Source: Sphingomonas desiccabilis
Lineage (GTDB): Bacteria > Pseudomonadota > Alphaproteobacteria > Sphingomonadales > Sphingomonadaceae
NCBI RefSeq assembly: GCF_004135605.1
Contig: NZ_SDPT01000001.1
Span: forward strand, 434,001 to 498,000
DNA length: 64,000 nucleotides
Reading direction: 5' to 3'
Both the position numbers and the translations under genes were made by a program. The notes below the pieces were generated by a model. It saw nothing but the letters and a program-made list of their open reading frames with translations. It had not been told where the DNA came from and searched no databases. Every line of letters begins with the position of its first letter. Within the stretch, counting starts at the first letter, position 1. Shown here in pieces: positions 17,601-25,066 of this stretch.

Positions 17601-17636
17601 CGGCCCGGGGTGAATCCGTTCGCCCCGGGCCGTTTT
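17601..17636 (+). terminator. Intrinsic terminator between ahpC and ahpF
   Basis: A perfect 10-bp stem, CGGCCCGGGG (17601-17610) with CCCCGGGCCG (17623-17632), has a 12-base loop and is followed by TTTT. It begins 27 bases after the ahpC stop and ends 25 bases before the ahpF start. It should stop most transcription after ahpC and let some read into ahpF. Confidence 0.85.
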
Positions 17637-17660
17637 GTATCAAGTTTCCGGAGTTTCCCC

Positions 17661-19238
17661 ATGCTCGACGCCAATCTGACGCAGCAGCTCAAGGCCTATC
17701 TGGTCAACATTCGCGAGCCGATCGAGCTCGTCGCTTCGCTCGGGACCGACGCAAAGTCGCGCGAGCTGGGTGAGCTGCTGAACGAAATCGCCGCACTTTC
17801 CGACAAGATCGCCGTCGTCGACGGTGACGATGCGCGCAAGCCCAGCTTCCAGATCCGCCGCACCGGCACCGACATCGGCGTCCGGTTCGCCGGCATTCCG
17901 ATGGGCCATGAGTTCACCTCGCTGGTGCTGGCGCTGCTCCAGGTCGGTGGCCACCCGTCGAAGGCTGCGCAGGACCTGATCGAGCAGATCCAGAACCTGG
18001 ACGGCGACTATGCCTTCGAGACCTATTTCTCGCTGTCGTGCCAGAACTGCCCGGACGTGGTGCAGGCGCTGAACCTGATGAGCGTGCTCAACCCGCGCAT
18101 CAGCAACGTCTCGATCGACGGATCTCTGTTCAAGGACGAGGTAGAGGCCCGCAAGGTGATGGCGGTGCCGACCGTCTATCTGAACGGCGAAGTGTTCGGC
18201 CAGGGCCGCATGGAGCTGGAGCAGATCGTCGCCAAGATCGACAGCGGCGCCTCCGCGCGTGCGGCCGAGAAGATCAAGGCGAAGGACGCGTTCGACGTGC
18301 TGGTGGTCGGCGGTGGCCCGGCCGGTGCCGCGGCCGCGATCTATACGGCGCGCAAGGGCATCCGCACCGGCGTGCTGGCGGAGCGCTTCGGCGGCCAGGT
18401 CCTCGACACCATGGCGATCGAGAACTTCATCTCGGTGCCGCATACCGAAGGGCCCAAGCTCGCCGCGCACCTGGAGCAGCACGTCAAGGACTATGACGTC
18501 GACATCATGAACCTGCAGCGTGCCGACAAGCTGATCCCGGCAGCCCAGCCGGGCGGCCTGCACGAGGTGCGGCTGGAGAATGGCGCATCGCTGAAGGCGC
18601 GCACCGTGATCCTGTCGACCGGTGCCCGCTGGCGCCAGATGAACGTGCCGGGCGAGGATGCGTACAAGAACAAGGGCGTGGCCTATTGCCCGCACTGCGA
18701 CGGCCCGCTGTTCAAGGGCAAGCGCGTGGCAGTGATCGGCGGCGGCAATTCCGGTGTCGAGGCGGCGATCGACCTGGCCGGGATCGTCGCGCATGTGACG
18801 CTGATCGAATATGACACGGACCTGCGCGCCGACGCGGTGCTGCAGCGCAAGCTCGCCAGCCTGCCGAACGTCCAGATCATCACCTCCGCGCTCACCACCG
18901 AGGTGACGGGCGACGGCGAGAAGGTCACCGGCCTCAAGTACAAGGACCGCAACCACGGTTCTGCGCACGAGATCGCACTGGAAGGCATCTTCGTGCAGAT
19001 CGGCCTGGTGCCGAACACGGAGTGGCTGAAGGGCGCGGTGGGCCTGACCCAGCGCGGCGAGATCGAGATCGACGATCGCGGCGAAACCTCGCAGGCCGGG
19101 ATCTTCGCGGCGGGCGACGCGACCACGGTGCCGTACAAGCAGATCGTGATTGCGATGGGCGAGGGGTCGAAGGCGGCGCTGTCCGCGTTCGATTACCTCA
19201 TCCGGCTGAACCCGGCGGATCTCGCCGAGGCGGCGTAA
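17661..19238 (+). CDS. ahpF: Alkyl hydroperoxide reductase subunit F (AhpF)
   Basis: The 525-residue flavoprotein recycles oxidised AhpC with NADH. An N-terminal tandem thioredoxin-like domain carries CQNC (C127, C130); an FAD-binding site VVGGGPAGA starts near 215; the thioredoxin-reductase-type disulfide is CPHC (C343, C346); the NAD site is [12 protein letters not shown] near 360; GIFAAGDAT closes the FAD site. Start [14 protein letters not shown] follows CCGGAG; upstream in-frame codons overlap the terminator. Confidence 0.97.
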   Translation: MLDANLTQQLKAYLVNIREPIELVASLGTDAKSRELGELLNEIAALSDKIAVVDGDDARKPSFQIRRTGTDIGVRFAGIPMGHEFTSLVLALLQVGGHPSKAAQDLIEQIQNLDGDYAFETYFSLSCQNCPDVVQALNLMSVLNPRISNVSIDGSLFKDEVEARKVMAVPTVYLNGEVFGQGRMELEQIVAKIDSGASARAAEKIKAKDAFDVLVVGGGPAGAAAAIYTARKGIRTGVLAERFGGQVLDTMAIENFISVPHTEGPKLAAHLEQHVKDYDVDIMNLQRADKLIPAAQPGGLHEVRLENGASLKARTVILSTGARWRQMNVPGEDAYKNKGVAYCPHCDGPLFKGKRVAVIGGGNSGVEAAIDLAGIVAHVTLIEYDTDLRADAVLQRKLASLPNVQIITSALTTEVTGDGEKVTGLKYKDRNHGSAHEIALEGIFVQIGLVPNTEWLKGAVGLTQRGEIEIDDRGETSQAGIFAAGDATTVPYKQIVIAMGEGSKAALSAFDYLIRLNPADLAEAA

Positions 19239-19245
19239 GGGTTGA

Positions 19246-19283
19246 GCGGCGCGGCCGGTGGGTCGCGCCGCTTTTTCTTTTTT
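19246..19283 (+). terminator. Rho-independent terminator after ahpF
   Basis: GCGGCGCG (19246-19253) pairs with CGCGCCGC (19264-19271) across a 10-base loop and is followed by a run of 12 T in 13 bases (a single C). It starts eight bases past the ahpF stop codon and is the clearest intrinsic terminator in the window. Confidence 0.92.
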
Positions 19284-19287
19284 GCCC

Positions 19288-19375
19288 GTATTCCTACGCA
19301 GGCAGGGATCCAGGGCCAAGCAGAACAACCAGCGTCGGCGTTTGGAACCCCGGGCTCCTGCTTTCGCAGGAGCAT
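19288..19375 (+). repeat. Dispersed palindromic repeat, family 1, copy B
   Basis: About 88 bp. It opens with TTCCTACGCAGGCAGGGATC, followed by the CAGGGCCAAGCAGA block, and closes with the terminal hairpin GCTCCTGC/GCAGGAGC (19354-19373, loop TTTC). It is closest to copy D at 30707. It lies between the convergent ahpF and triheme cytochrome genes, directly after the ahpF terminator. Confidence 0.85.
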
Positions 19376-19391
19376 TGTGGAGGCCCGGGCG

Positions 19392-20456
19392 TCAGTCCGT
19401 CTCCCGCGCCACGCCCTGTTCCAGATAGGCGGCGAGCGGTTCGATCATCTCCTTGGGGATTCGGCGCGCGATCACCGGCATCGTCGCCTGCGACTGGCGG
19501 GCGTCGACCTCGACTTCCTCGCCCTGCCAGTGGTGCAGGCGGCTGGCGACATATCCGGCCTTCTGGCCCTCGATCACCGGCGCGCGTCCCCCCGGCTTGT
19601 GGCAGGAACGGCAGGCCGGAAGCTCCTGCCCGGGAATCCCTTGCGAGACCAGGCGCGCGGCGGCGGTGGCTTGGACGGGAGATCGGGAGCGCAACCCCGG
19701 CATGGCGGCGAAATGGCGCGCCAGGGCCTGCATCTCGGCGTCCGACAGCGTGACCGCGACTTGCCGCATCACGGCGCTCTGGCGATCCCCGCTTGCATAG
19801 CCGCGCAGGGCCGCGAGCAGATAGCCGGGTTGCTGCCCGCCCAGCACCGGAACATCGTCGGCACCGCGCCCACGCCCATCGGTGCCGTGGCAGCCGGTGC
19901 AGGAGCGCAGCGTCGCATCGGAGACGCCGGCGACTGGCGCGGCAGGCGCTTCCTCCGTCAGCGACCGGTATTGCGCGGGCGTCATGTGCGGCAGTCGGCG
20001 GACGAAGGCGACCATGCGGCGGATCTCGTCCGGACGGTCCTTTGCGGCCCAGGCGGGCATGCCCGTGAACTTGACGCCGTGCTGGAGGATCCAGAACAGC
20101 TGGCGGTCGTCCCATTCGCGCGCGTTGATCGAGAGGTCGGGCGCATGGGGGGTGGCGGCCCGCATCACCGGCGACGGCGGCACGCCGGGCGCCCCGTGGC
20201 AGACGGCGCAGCTGTTCTTGAAGTGGCCCGCGGCGCTGACGAGCCCAAGGTCGTCGCGAGGTGCCTTTTCCGCAGCGAAGGCGGCGTGGGTGCGCACCGA
20301 ATTGCGCATCGTCCAGTGAAGGAACCAGTCGGTGATCGCCCAATGCCCGCTGGAGGCGGCGACGTTGAACGCGCCGGACCAGGCGAAGAGCAGGCCCGCC
20401 GCCGCCAAGCCCAAGAGCGCCGCGAGCGCACGGCGCCAGGTGATGCGAAGGGTCAT
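19392..20456 (-). CDS. Membrane-anchored triheme cytochrome c
   Basis: A 354-residue protein with an N-terminal signal/anchor (about 9-30) and three heme c motifs: CAVCH (83-87), CTGCH (186-190) and CRSCH (282-286). Spacing near 100 residues suggests three fused mono-heme class I domains, each with candidate methionine ligands such as FTGMPAW and ATMPVIA. It is the last gene of the caa3 oxidase operon, overlapping ctaG by 4 bases, so it probably donates electrons to the oxidase from the periplasmic side. Direct evidence for that partner is lacking. Confidence 0.9.
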   Translation of the reverse strand: MTLRITWRRALAALLGLAAAGLLFAWSGAFNVAASSGHWAITDWFLHWTMRNSVRTHAAFAAEKAPRDDLGLVSAAGHFKNSCAVCHGAPGVPPSPVMRAATPHAPDLSINAREWDDRQLFWILQHGVKFTGMPAWAAKDRPDEIRRMVAFVRRLPHMTPAQYRSLTEEAPAAPVAGVSDATLRSCTGCHGTDGRGRGADDVPVLGGQQPGYLLAALRGYASGDRQSAVMRQVAVTLSDAEMQALARHFAAMPGLRSRSPVQATAAARLVSQGIPGQELPACRSCHKPGGRAPVIEGQKAGYVASRLHHWQGEEVEVDARQSQATMPVIARRIPKEMIEPLAAYLEQGVARETD

Positions 20457-21058
20457 GCCCGTGCCTCCTGCCGGATCAGGCCGCCGAGCATGGCCAGCGC
20501 GCCCAGCAGATAGCTGGCGCCGCCGATCACCAGCATCACGACGCCGCCGAGCTGCTGGTCCTCGATCGGATCAAGGCCGGCAAAGCTGCCGTGCATCGCC
20601 ATCATCGGGTAGAGCGGGCGGGGCGCCAGGCCGATCAGCGCGCCCAGCAGCGTCATGTGCATCGAAGTGAGCAGCAGCGCCCCGATGCCGCTGACGCGCC
20701 GATCGCCCCCGGCGCCGAGCACCGCGGCCCACAGCAGGATGCCGGCAGCCAGGAAGCTCAGCTGCTCCAGCACCAGCCACGCGAGCTGCGTGTCCGCGAG
20801 CGCCCGCATCGCGGGCAGGTGCCAGCCCCATACGACGGCCAGCTCGACCAGAGACATGGCGAGCGGATGCACCAGCCGCGGCGCGCGCAGGGCGAAGTCA
20901 TAGCGCGTGCCGACCACGCCCCAGGCGAGCAGGGGCGCCGCGATGGCGACTGCGATCATGTGCCCGGCCATGTGCCCGACCATGCCGAGCCCGAGCGCCG
21001 ACAACAGCCAGCCGAGCGCCAGCAGCGCGGCACCGGCGAGGAGGCTCCCGCGCTTCAT
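20453..21058 (-). CDS. ctaG: CtaG-type cytochrome c oxidase assembly protein (caa3_CtaG family)
   Basis: The 201-residue membrane protein has about six TM helices and the family's histidine-rich features: GHMAGHM near the N-terminus, VVWGWHLPA, TSMHMTLLGAL and MAMHGSFAG. This is the Bacillus-type CtaG, unrelated to Cox11. It is thought to help copper-site assembly in caa3 oxidases. ATG at 21058 overlaps the preceding stop; a TTG two codons upstream is possible. Downstream of the oxidase structural genes, as in other caa3 operons. Confidence 0.85.
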   Translation of the reverse strand: MKRGSLLAGAALLALGWLLSALGLGMVGHMAGHMIAVAIAAPLLAWGVVGTRYDFALRAPRLVHPLAMSLVELAVVWGWHLPAMRALADTQLAWLVLEQLSFLAAGILLWAAVLGAGGDRRVSGIGALLLTSMHMTLLGALIGLAPRPLYPMMAMHGSFAGLDPIEDQQLGGVVMLVIGGASYLLGALAMLGGLIRQEARA

Positions 21059-21435
21059 CGGCAATCCTGGAGGAAGAGTACGGGCATGGCGGTGAACACC
21101 ACGCCTGCAAAGCTCAGGCCGGACAGCAGCAGGGTCGCTTTGGCGAGGAAGCGGACGCGATCCACGTCGGTTCCCGATTCATGCGGCGGCGGGTCTCCGG
21201 GGATGCGGGACTGGATGTGGGCGAGGATGCCGGCCAGCGCGATCAGCACCAGTGCGAGGACGGTCCCGATCGCAAAGGCGGCGGGGGAGTCGGCGAAGCT
21301 GCCGAGCTTGGCGCAGCGCACCGCCGCCCAGAGATAGGAGAAGAGGAAGTGCGCCGCCCACAAGGTCGGCGGAATGATCAGCGTCCACAGCGTGACCCGC
21401 AGCGCCCGGACGCGATCGCGTAGACCCCGCTTCAT
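21055..21435 (-). CDS. Small membrane protein of the caa3 oxidase operon (unknown)
   Basis: A 126-residue protein with three hydrophobic segments (about 15-37, 52-73 and 97-120). It is coupled to ctaDE upstream (ATGA overlap) and ctaG downstream. Conserved-looking features are PPTLWAAHFLFSY and a cysteine in the segment AVRCAKLGSFAD. It might be an accessory or subunit IV-like protein of the oxidase; no established family is recognised. Confidence 0.7.
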   Translation of the reverse strand: MKRGLRDRVRALRVTLWTLIIPPTLWAAHFLFSYLWAAVRCAKLGSFADSPAAFAIGTVLALVLIALAGILAHIQSRIPGDPPPHESGTDVDRVRFLAKATLLLSGLSFAGVVFTAMPVLFLQDCR

Positions 21436-23957
21436 GCGACCTCCGGAAACCAGCCGATCGTCAGGTAGGTGACGATCGCGGTGAGCGCGAGGAAGTGCTG
21501 GAAGACGGTGATGTTGCGCAGGTCCGCATCGTGCGTCGGCGTCATCCTGCCCGCCAGGCTGCGCGCCAGCGTGTAGACCTGCATGATCGCGCCGATGCCG
21601 TTATGGGCCGTGGTCCAGATGGCCAGCGTCCAGACGATGGCCGGGTAGACGTGGAGCGTGGGGTCGAGGCCGGTCGACCAGGGGCCGGCGAGCCCCGCTG
21701 CGAGCCCGCCGAGCGAGGCGAGGGGCGCCGCCACCAGCAACATGCGGGCGAGCGCAACCCGGCCGCGGGCATGGACCTCGCGTGCGGCGACGGTCGCAGC
21801 CCAGCTCGCCAGCGTCAGCCCCAGCGCCACCATCGGCCAGGCGATGCCGGGCCCGTCGAGGCCGGCGCCCGACGGCGGAAACGCGGGATGCACGGTCCAG
21901 TAGAAGTAATAGCCGAAGACCAGCCCCGAGAAGGCGGTCGCATCGGCCATCATGGTGATGAACATGGCCCACCAGCCGGAGGAGGAGGGCCCGGAGAGGT
22001 AGAGCGGCAGTTCCAGCCCATGGCCGATGGGCTTGCACGGTTTCTCCGGTATTTCCGCGGTGCCGGTCCACAGCCAGGCGAGCACCAGCGCCAGCGTCGC
22101 GAGACCCGAGAGCAGGGCCAGCCAGTAGAGATGGTAGGTGGTGAGGATGAACACACCGCCGAGCGCCACCGCGGTCAGCATCGGCTTCACGCTCGGGGTG
22201 CCGAGGCGGACGACCTGGAGCGGGCGCGCGTCGAGGACGGTGGTGACGATCGTCTCCCGACGCCCTTCCTCCGCATCGGGCAGGAAGTAGCGGCCTTCGT
22301 CCACGTTCCGCACGAAGCCGGGCTGGTCCCAGATGGGGTAGCGGCTCTCGATCAGCGGGATCGAGCGCGTGCCCCAGTTCTCGCTGTTGGGCAGCGTCAG
22401 CCATTCGAGCGTGCCGGCCTCCCAGGGGTTGCGCCGTGCCTTGGGCCGGGTGGGGGAGAGCGCCAGGTCGATCACGACCAACGCAACGCCCGCCGCGAAC
22501 AGATAAGCCCCGGCCGTCGAGGCGAGGTTGAGGCCACCGATGCCGAGTTCGGCGGGATAGGTAAACACGCGCCGCGGCATGCCCATCAGCCCGGAGAAGT
22601 GCATCGGGAAAAAGGTGAGGTTGGCGCCGACGAACATGATCCAGAAGGCGGTGCGGCCCAGCCGGTCCGACAGCTTCTTCCCCGTCACCAGCGGCCAGTA
22701 ATAATAGAGGCCGGCGAACAGCGGAAGGAGCGTGCCGCCGATCAGCACATAATGGAGGTGGGCGACCACGAAATAGGTGTCGTGCGCCTGCCAGTCGAAC
22801 GGCACCACCGCCACCATCACGCCCGTGAGACCGCCGATCACGAAGATGGCGAGGCTGCCGGTGGCATAGAGAAGCGGCGTCGACCACACGACGCGGCCGG
22901 CCCATAGCGTCGCCAGGAAGCAGAAGATCTGAACGCCGGTCGGGATCACCACGGCCTGCGAGGCGGCCGAGAAGAAGGCGAGGCTGATCTTGGGCAGCCC
23001 GGTCGCGAACATGTGGTGCACCCACAGGCCGAAGCTGAGGAACGCGGTGCCCACCGCCGCCAGCACGATCCACGGATAGCCCAGCAGGTGCCGGCGCGCG
23101 AAGGTGGGCACCAGCATCGCGAACAGCGCGATCGAGGGCAGGAAGATGATGTAGACCTCCGGGTGGCCGAAGATCCAGAAGAGGTGCTGCCAAAGGAGCG
23201 GATCGCCGCCGCGCGCCGCATCGAAGAACGGCCAGTCGAGCAGCCGCTCCATCTCGAACAGGACGTCGCCCGCGATGAGCGGCGGAAAGGCGAACAGGAT
23301 CATCACCGCCACGACCAGGATGTACCAGGCGTAGAGCGGCATCAGGTTGAGGCGCATGCCGGGCGGCCGGCATTTCAACACGCCGACGATCAGCTCGACG
23401 GCGGCGGCGACCGACGACACCTCGATGAACGACAGCCCGAGCATCCAGATGTCCGCGCCCAGGCCGGACAGGTCCTTGCGGGTGGTGAGCGGCGGGTACA
23501 TGAACCAGCCGCCGTCGGGGGCCGCGTTGAAGAAGATCGAGCCGGCGACGAAGACGCCGCCGATCAGGAAGCTCCAGTAGCCGAACGCCGAAAGGCGCGG
23601 GAACGGCAGGTCGCGCGCGCCGAGCAGGCTGGGCAGCAGGATGATCGACACCGCTTCGAACATCGGCACGGCGAACAGGAACATCATCATCGACCCGTGC
23701 AGCGTGAACAGCTGGTTGAAGGTCGAGGCGGAGACCAGGTCGTTTTCAGGCGCCGCCAGCTGGGTGCGCATGATGAGCGCCAGCACGCCCGCGAACAGCA
23801 TGAAGGCGAAGGCGGTGAGCACGTACCAGTTGCCGACGCGGTTGTTGTTGCAGTCGGTCCAGCGGAAGAACCAGCCCTTGGGCGCTTCCCATACGGCGCG
23901 CAGCCGTTCCTCCTGGGCGCGGCGGACCGCGGGGTCGTTCTGTGCGTCGGCGGTCAT
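21432..23957 (-). CDS. ctaD: Cytochrome c oxidase subunit I+III fusion (CtaD-CtaE)
   Basis: An 841-residue fusion. Residues about 30-545 are subunit I: heme a ligands H87 (LHGSMMM) and H402, heme a3 ligand H400 (VVAHLHYV), CuB ligands H265, H314 and H315, the cross-linking tyrosine Y269 and gating glutamate E267 (GHPEVY). D116 keeps the D-channel entry. In the helix VVIPTGVQIFCF the K-channel lysine position is glutamine (Q343). Residues about 630-841 are subunit III (PSSSGWWAMFITMMADATAF onward). It reduces oxygen and pumps protons. It overlaps ctaC by 4 bases. Confidence 0.95.
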   Translation of the reverse strand: MTADAQNDPAVRRAQEERLRAVWEAPKGWFFRWTDCNNNRVGNWYVLTAFAFMLFAGVLALIMRTQLAAPENDLVSASTFNQLFTLHGSMMMFLFAVPMFEAVSIILLPSLLGARDLPFPRLSAFGYWSFLIGGVFVAGSIFFNAAPDGGWFMYPPLTTRKDLSGLGADIWMLGLSFIEVSSVAAAVELIVGVLKCRPPGMRLNLMPLYAWYILVVAVMILFAFPPLIAGDVLFEMERLLDWPFFDAARGGDPLLWQHLFWIFGHPEVYIIFLPSIALFAMLVPTFARRHLLGYPWIVLAAVGTAFLSFGLWVHHMFATGLPKISLAFFSAASQAVVIPTGVQIFCFLATLWAGRVVWSTPLLYATGSLAIFVIGGLTGVMVAVVPFDWQAHDTYFVVAHLHYVLIGGTLLPLFAGLYYYWPLVTGKKLSDRLGRTAFWIMFVGANLTFFPMHFSGLMGMPRRVFTYPAELGIGGLNLASTAGAYLFAAGVALVVIDLALSPTRPKARRNPWEAGTLEWLTLPNSENWGTRSIPLIESRYPIWDQPGFVRNVDEGRYFLPDAEEGRRETIVTTVLDARPLQVVRLGTPSVKPMLTAVALGGVFILTTYHLYWLALLSGLATLALVLAWLWTGTAEIPEKPCKPIGHGLELPLYLSGPSSSGWWAMFITMMADATAFSGLVFGYYFYWTVHPAFPPSGAGLDGPGIAWPMVALGLTLASWAATVAAREVHARGRVALARMLLVAAPLASLGGLAAGLAGPWSTGLDPTLHVYPAIVWTLAIWTTAHNGIGAIMQVYTLARSLAGRMTPTHDADLRNITVFQHFLALTAIVTYLTIGWFPEVA

Positions 23958-24925
23958 TGCAGGCCCTGCAGATAGGTGGCGATCTGCCGGGCGTCGTCGG
24001 GCGGCAGGTGGGGAAAGGCGGGCATGCGCGCGCCCGGCTTCGCATCGTCAGGCTTGCGGATGAAGCGGGCGATCGCCTCGGTCTCCATCGGCAGCGTGCC
24101 GGCAGCGACGCGCAGGCGGCTGCCGAAGTGGGTGAGATCGGGGCCGATCGTGCCGAGCGCGCCGGTGCCACGGACCGTGTGGCAGCCTGCGCAGCCATTC
24201 TCGGCGAACAGCGCCTGTCCCCGCGCAGGGGCGGGGGCGGCGGGCCTCCTCTGGAGGGCGAGCCAGCGGTCGAAGGCTGCCGGTTCCATCGCGACCACGT
24301 CGAGCGCCATGCGGGCGTGGGAGAGGCCGCAGAACTCGGTGCAGGCGCCGCGATAGCGACCGGGCACATCGGCGCGCACCACCAGTTCGTTGGTGCGGCC
24401 GGGGATCATGTCCATCTTGCCCGCGAGGCCGGGGATCCAGAAGCTGTGGATCACGTCGGACGCCTTCAGCTGGAAGGCCACGGTGCGGCCGACCGGGATG
24501 CGCACCTCGTTGGCGGCCGTGACGGGCGGAGTCCCTGCGGGCTGGTAGGCGACCCGCCACCAGAATTGCTCCCCCGTGACAGTGATGCGCAGGTCGGCAC
24601 GGGAGACCGGCCGCGGGCGCATCATCGGCAGCGCGTAGAGGAGCAGCGCGAACAGGACCAGCGTCGGCACCAGCGCACCGAGCACCAGCACCAGGCGCAT
24701 GCCGCCCTTGTGGCTCAATCGCCCTTCGGGTGCGCGCACCGCAGCCACCCAGAGGCCGGCGAGGGCCACCAGGATGACGACGGACCCGACCACCAGCACC
24801 AGCGTGAGGTGGCGGACCTGCTCGGCTTCGGCCCCGAACGGCGCCAGGGCGGACTGGTGGCGGTTGCAGCCGGCGATCAGCAGGGTGGCTGCCATCGCGC
24901 CAAAGATCCGCCGTGCGCGCCGCAT
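23954..24925 (-). CDS. ctaC: Cytochrome c oxidase subunit II with fused cytochrome c domain (caa3 type)
   Basis: The 323-residue subunit II begins with a lipoprotein-like signal (LLIAGC, C20), two TM helices (about 38-62 and 78-101) and a cupredoxin domain with all CuA ligands: H160, C195, E197, C199, H203 and M206. A C-terminal cytochrome c domain carries CAGCH (245-249) and a candidate Met ligand in GARMPAF. The fusion defines a caa3-type oxidase taking electrons at its own heme c. First gene of the five-gene operon. Confidence 0.95.
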   Translation of the reverse strand: MRRARRIFGAMAATLLIAGCNRHQSALAPFGAEAEQVRHLTLVLVVGSVVILVALAGLWVAAVRAPEGRLSHKGGMRLVLVLGALVPTLVLFALLLYALPMMRPRPVSRADLRITVTGEQFWWRVAYQPAGTPPVTAANEVRIPVGRTVAFQLKASDVIHSFWIPGLAGKMDMIPGRTNELVVRADVPGRYRGACTEFCGLSHARMALDVVAMEPAAFDRWLALQRRPAAPAPARGQALFAENGCAGCHTVRGTGALGTIGPDLTHFGSRLRVAAGTLPMETEAIARFIRKPDDAKPGARMPAFPHLPPDDARQIATYLQGLQ

Positions 24926-25040
24926 GACACCCTTTTCACAGCGCCGCACGCGGCGCGCCCCGACCTTATACTTGTACACGACCGCAACGCCTGCGGACGC
25001 GCTTCGATCCGGCAGACACAAAACGTAAGGAACGGGTGGA

Positions 25041-25058
25041 GCGGCACCGCGGTGCCGC
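25041..25058 (-). terminator. Possible hairpin between the ester hydrolase gene and ctaC
   Basis: GCGGCAC pairs perfectly with GTGCCGC around a CGCG centre, nine bases past the ester hydrolase stop. No strong T-run follows on the minus strand, so termination would be weak or factor-dependent. Confidence 0.4.
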
Positions 25059-25066
25059 CCCGAAGG

